Assembly (NCBI GenBank): GCA_003250865.1
Contig: QKJH01000032.1
Coordinates: 1-14,188, forward strand
Length of the DNA: 14,188 nt
Direction: 5' to 3'
Origin: Alphaproteobacteria bacterium
Lineage (GTDB): Bacteria; Pseudomonadota; Alphaproteobacteria; Micavibrionales; SZUA-601
In this document: piece after piece, positions 12,685 through 14,188 of the stretch
Position numbering within the stretch: the first letter of the stretch is position 1
How the letters are laid out: each line of letters starts with the position of its first letter
The notes under the pieces: generated by a model
What the model was told of the DNA's origin: nothing
What the model saw: only the letters and a program-made list of their open reading frames with translations
The model's database searches: none
Translations under genes and position numbers: made by a program

Positions 12685-13335
12685 TTATTTTAGTATTTTG
12701 GCAATCTGGGCAGTGACAGTGTCAACATCTTGCATGCCATCCACAACGCTCAGCATCCCCTGCGCCTGATAATAGGGCAGAACCGGCGCCGTTTTCTTTT
12801 CATAAGCATCCAGACGGGTGCGCAGCGACGTTTCGTTATCATCATCGCGGCGAACAAATTCGGTTGAACCGCACACATCACAAACACCGTCAATTTTTGT
12901 CGGTTTGTTGGTATCGTGATAAGGAGTGCCACATTCCTTGCAGGAAAAGCGTCCAGTTACCCGTTCAATCAGCGCATCGACATCAACCTGGATTTCAATC
13001 ACAGCCGATAGCCCAATCCCGTTTTCCAGCAGCATGGCATCCAGAGCTTTGGCCTGTTCAACCGTGCGCGGAAAACCGTCAAGGATAAAGCCGTTTTTAC
13101 AATCAGACTGTGCAATACGGTTTTTAATCATTTCAACCATAATATCATCAGAAACCAAAATTCCCGCATCAATGATTTCTTTTATTTGTGCGCCAAACTC
13201 GGAACCGCTGGCAATTTCAGCGCGAAGCATGTCGCCTGTCGACAATTGCGGGATAGAAAAGCGCTCCTCAAGAATTTTAGCTTGCGTTCCCTTGCCGGCT
13301 CCTGGAGGGCCAAACAGAATGATATTCTTACTCAT
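12685..13335 (-). CDS. adk: adenylate kinase, zinc-binding long form
   Basis: Cytoplasmic enzyme that interconverts ATP + AMP and two ADP. The 216-residue product has the P-loop GPPGAGKGTQ (9-18), the AMP-binding LSTGDMLR (31-38) and DGFPR (86-90). The LID domain (about 125-163) carries four cysteines, Cys132, Cys135, Cys152 and Cys155, in a CxxC-x16-CxxC pattern that binds a structural metal, usually zinc. Its ATG overlaps the secY stop codon (ATGA, 4 nt), so the two are translationally coupled. This follows the common secY-adk arrangement of ribosomal protein clusters. Confidence 0.98.
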   Translation of the reverse strand: MSKNIILFGPPGAGKGTQAKILEERFSIPQLSTGDMLRAEIASGSEFGAQIKEIIDAGILVSDDIMVEMIKNRIAQSDCKNGFILDGFPRTVEQAKALDAMLLENGIGLSAVIEIQVDVDALIERVTGRFSCKECGTPYHDTNKPTKIDGVCDVCGSTEFVRRDDDNETSLRTRLDAYEKKTAPVLPYYQAQGMLSVVDGMQDVDTVTAQIAKILK

Positions 13336-14188
13336 CGACGGCTACCCCGTAATTTTGCTTTTTTGATTAGACCTTCGTATTGGTGTGCAATCAAATGCGA
13401 GTGCATTTGTGCCACCGTATCCATAGTTACCGAAACAACAATCAGCAAGCTCGTTCCGCCAAAGTAAAACGGCATCGAGAATTTGACCATTAGAAATTCG
13501 GGCAACAAACAGATAAATACCAGATAAGCCGCACCGACTACCGTCACACGGGTCAACACGTAATCCAGATAATCGGCCGTATATTTGCCCGGACGGATAC
13601 CCGGAATATAACCACCGTATTTTTTCAAATTATCGGCTGTTTCCGCAGGATTGAACACCAATGCCGTGTAGAACATGGTAAAGAATATAATCAGCAAACC
13701 ATACAGCGCCATATAGGCCGGCGTACCATGCTGCATGTAACGGCTTAGATCGCCCAAAAAGCCTTCACCTGAATTGGCACCGGCAAAATTTACCAGCGTC
13801 AAAGGCATCAGCAATAGAGACGAAGCAAAAATCGGCGGGATAACGCCCGATGTATTCAGCTTAAGCGGCATGTGCGAGGATTCCCCACCAAACATACGGT
13901 TACCGACTTGCCTCTTCGGGTATTGTACGATAATGCGCCGTTGCGCCCGCTCCATAAAGACGATAAAGGCAACTACGGCAACAGCCATAGCCAAAACCAT
14001 CAGCAGACCGAGGAAAGAAATCTCACCAACGCGCGAGAGTTCAAACAAACGGATAATCGCACCAGGCAATGCCACAACGATACCAGCAAAGATAATCAGC
14101 GAAATACCGTTTCCGATACCGCGCGAAGTAATCTGTTCACCCAACCACATCAGGAACAACGTCCCGCCAACCAGTGTAATTACGGTCG
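13332..14188 (-). CDS. secY: protein translocase subunit SecY, 5' end outside window
   Basis: Channel subunit of the SecYEG inner-membrane translocase. The visible 284 codons are the C-terminal two thirds of a protein that usually has 430-450 residues. The frame is open to the window edge. Just inside the edge the codons read TVITLVGGT followed by LFLMWLGEQITSRGIGNGIS. Further landmarks are the cytoplasmic loop ERAQRRIIVQYPKRQVG, whose basic residues take part in SecA and ribosome binding in this family, SGVIPPIFASSLL, and FNPAETADNLKKYGGYIPGIRPG. Several hydrophobic spans are evident. The gene overlaps adk by 4 nt. No true start codon is in the window. Confidence 0.97.
   Translation of the reverse strand, partial: TVITLVGGTLFLMWLGEQITSRGIGNGISLIIFAGIVVALPGAIIRLFELSRVGEISFLGLLMVLAMAVAVVAFIVFMERAQRRIIVQYPKRQVGNRMFGGESSHMPLKLNTSGVIPPIFASSLLLMPLTLVNFAGANSGEGFLGDLSRYMQHGTPAYMALYGLLIIFFTMFYTALVFNPAETADNLKKYGGYIPGIRPGKYTADYLDYVLTRVTVVGAAYLVFICLLPEFLMVKFSMPFYFGGTSLLIVVSVTMDTVAQMHSHLIAHQYEGLIKKAKLRGSRR

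Noticed and set aside
14157..14159. TTG as a start codon of secY
   Set aside because: The frame is open to the window edge and the upstream codons encode conserved SecY residues, so this is an internal leucine.

Overview
The window is a stretch of ordinary bacterial chromosome, most likely from an alphaproteobacterium of moderate GC content. Three things point there: the order secY-adk-rpsM-rpsK-rpoA-rplQ followed by a DegP-type protease, rarA, crcB and an RluC-type synthase; an RpoA that begins MIQKNWQELIKP; and an L17 with a long Lys/Ala/Glu-rich tail. I cannot name a genus. Nearly everything is on the minus strand. I see no tRNA, rRNA, CRISPR array, insertion sequence or phage gene.

Read along the minus strand from the right end: secY (its 5' end lies outside the window) overlaps adk by 4 nt. 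A near-consensus promoter then starts rpsM-rpsK-rpoA, preceded by a leader of about 120 nt with two hairpins. A terminator-like hairpin separates rpoA from rplQ, and a second strong terminator closes rplQ. The periplasmic protease gene has its own promoter and is followed by rarA and crcB (fluoride channel).

The most interesting part is 6390-6600, between crcB and a class II DAHP synthase gene. Directly after the crcB stop there is a TTGACA promoter, then an undescribed 19-codon ORF (MTIQSNTFSFFYGFAYFWR) in which 8 of the last 12 codons are Phe, Tyr or Trp. A hairpin formed by those codons and the stop region follows, then a terminator-like stem just before the DAHP synthase start. This has the layout of a ribosome-mediated transcription attenuator sensing aromatic amino acids. 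The leader peptide appears to be leaderless. The DAHP synthase is itself divergent and short. A bidirectional-looking terminator and an RluC-type pseudouridine synthase gene follow.

The left part holds the only plus-strand genes, 2767-4176: two adjacent paralogous genes of unknown function, the second overlapping the end of the RluC gene by 68 nt tail to tail. They are transcribed away from murJ (lipid II flippase), which is followed 5 nt later by trpS (tryptophanyl-tRNA synthetase).

The genes serve translation (trpS, ribosomal proteins, pseudouridylation), transcription (rpoA), secretion and envelope (secY, degP-like, murJ), nucleotide balance (adk), replication stress (rarA), fluoride resistance (crcB) and aromatic amino acid synthesis.
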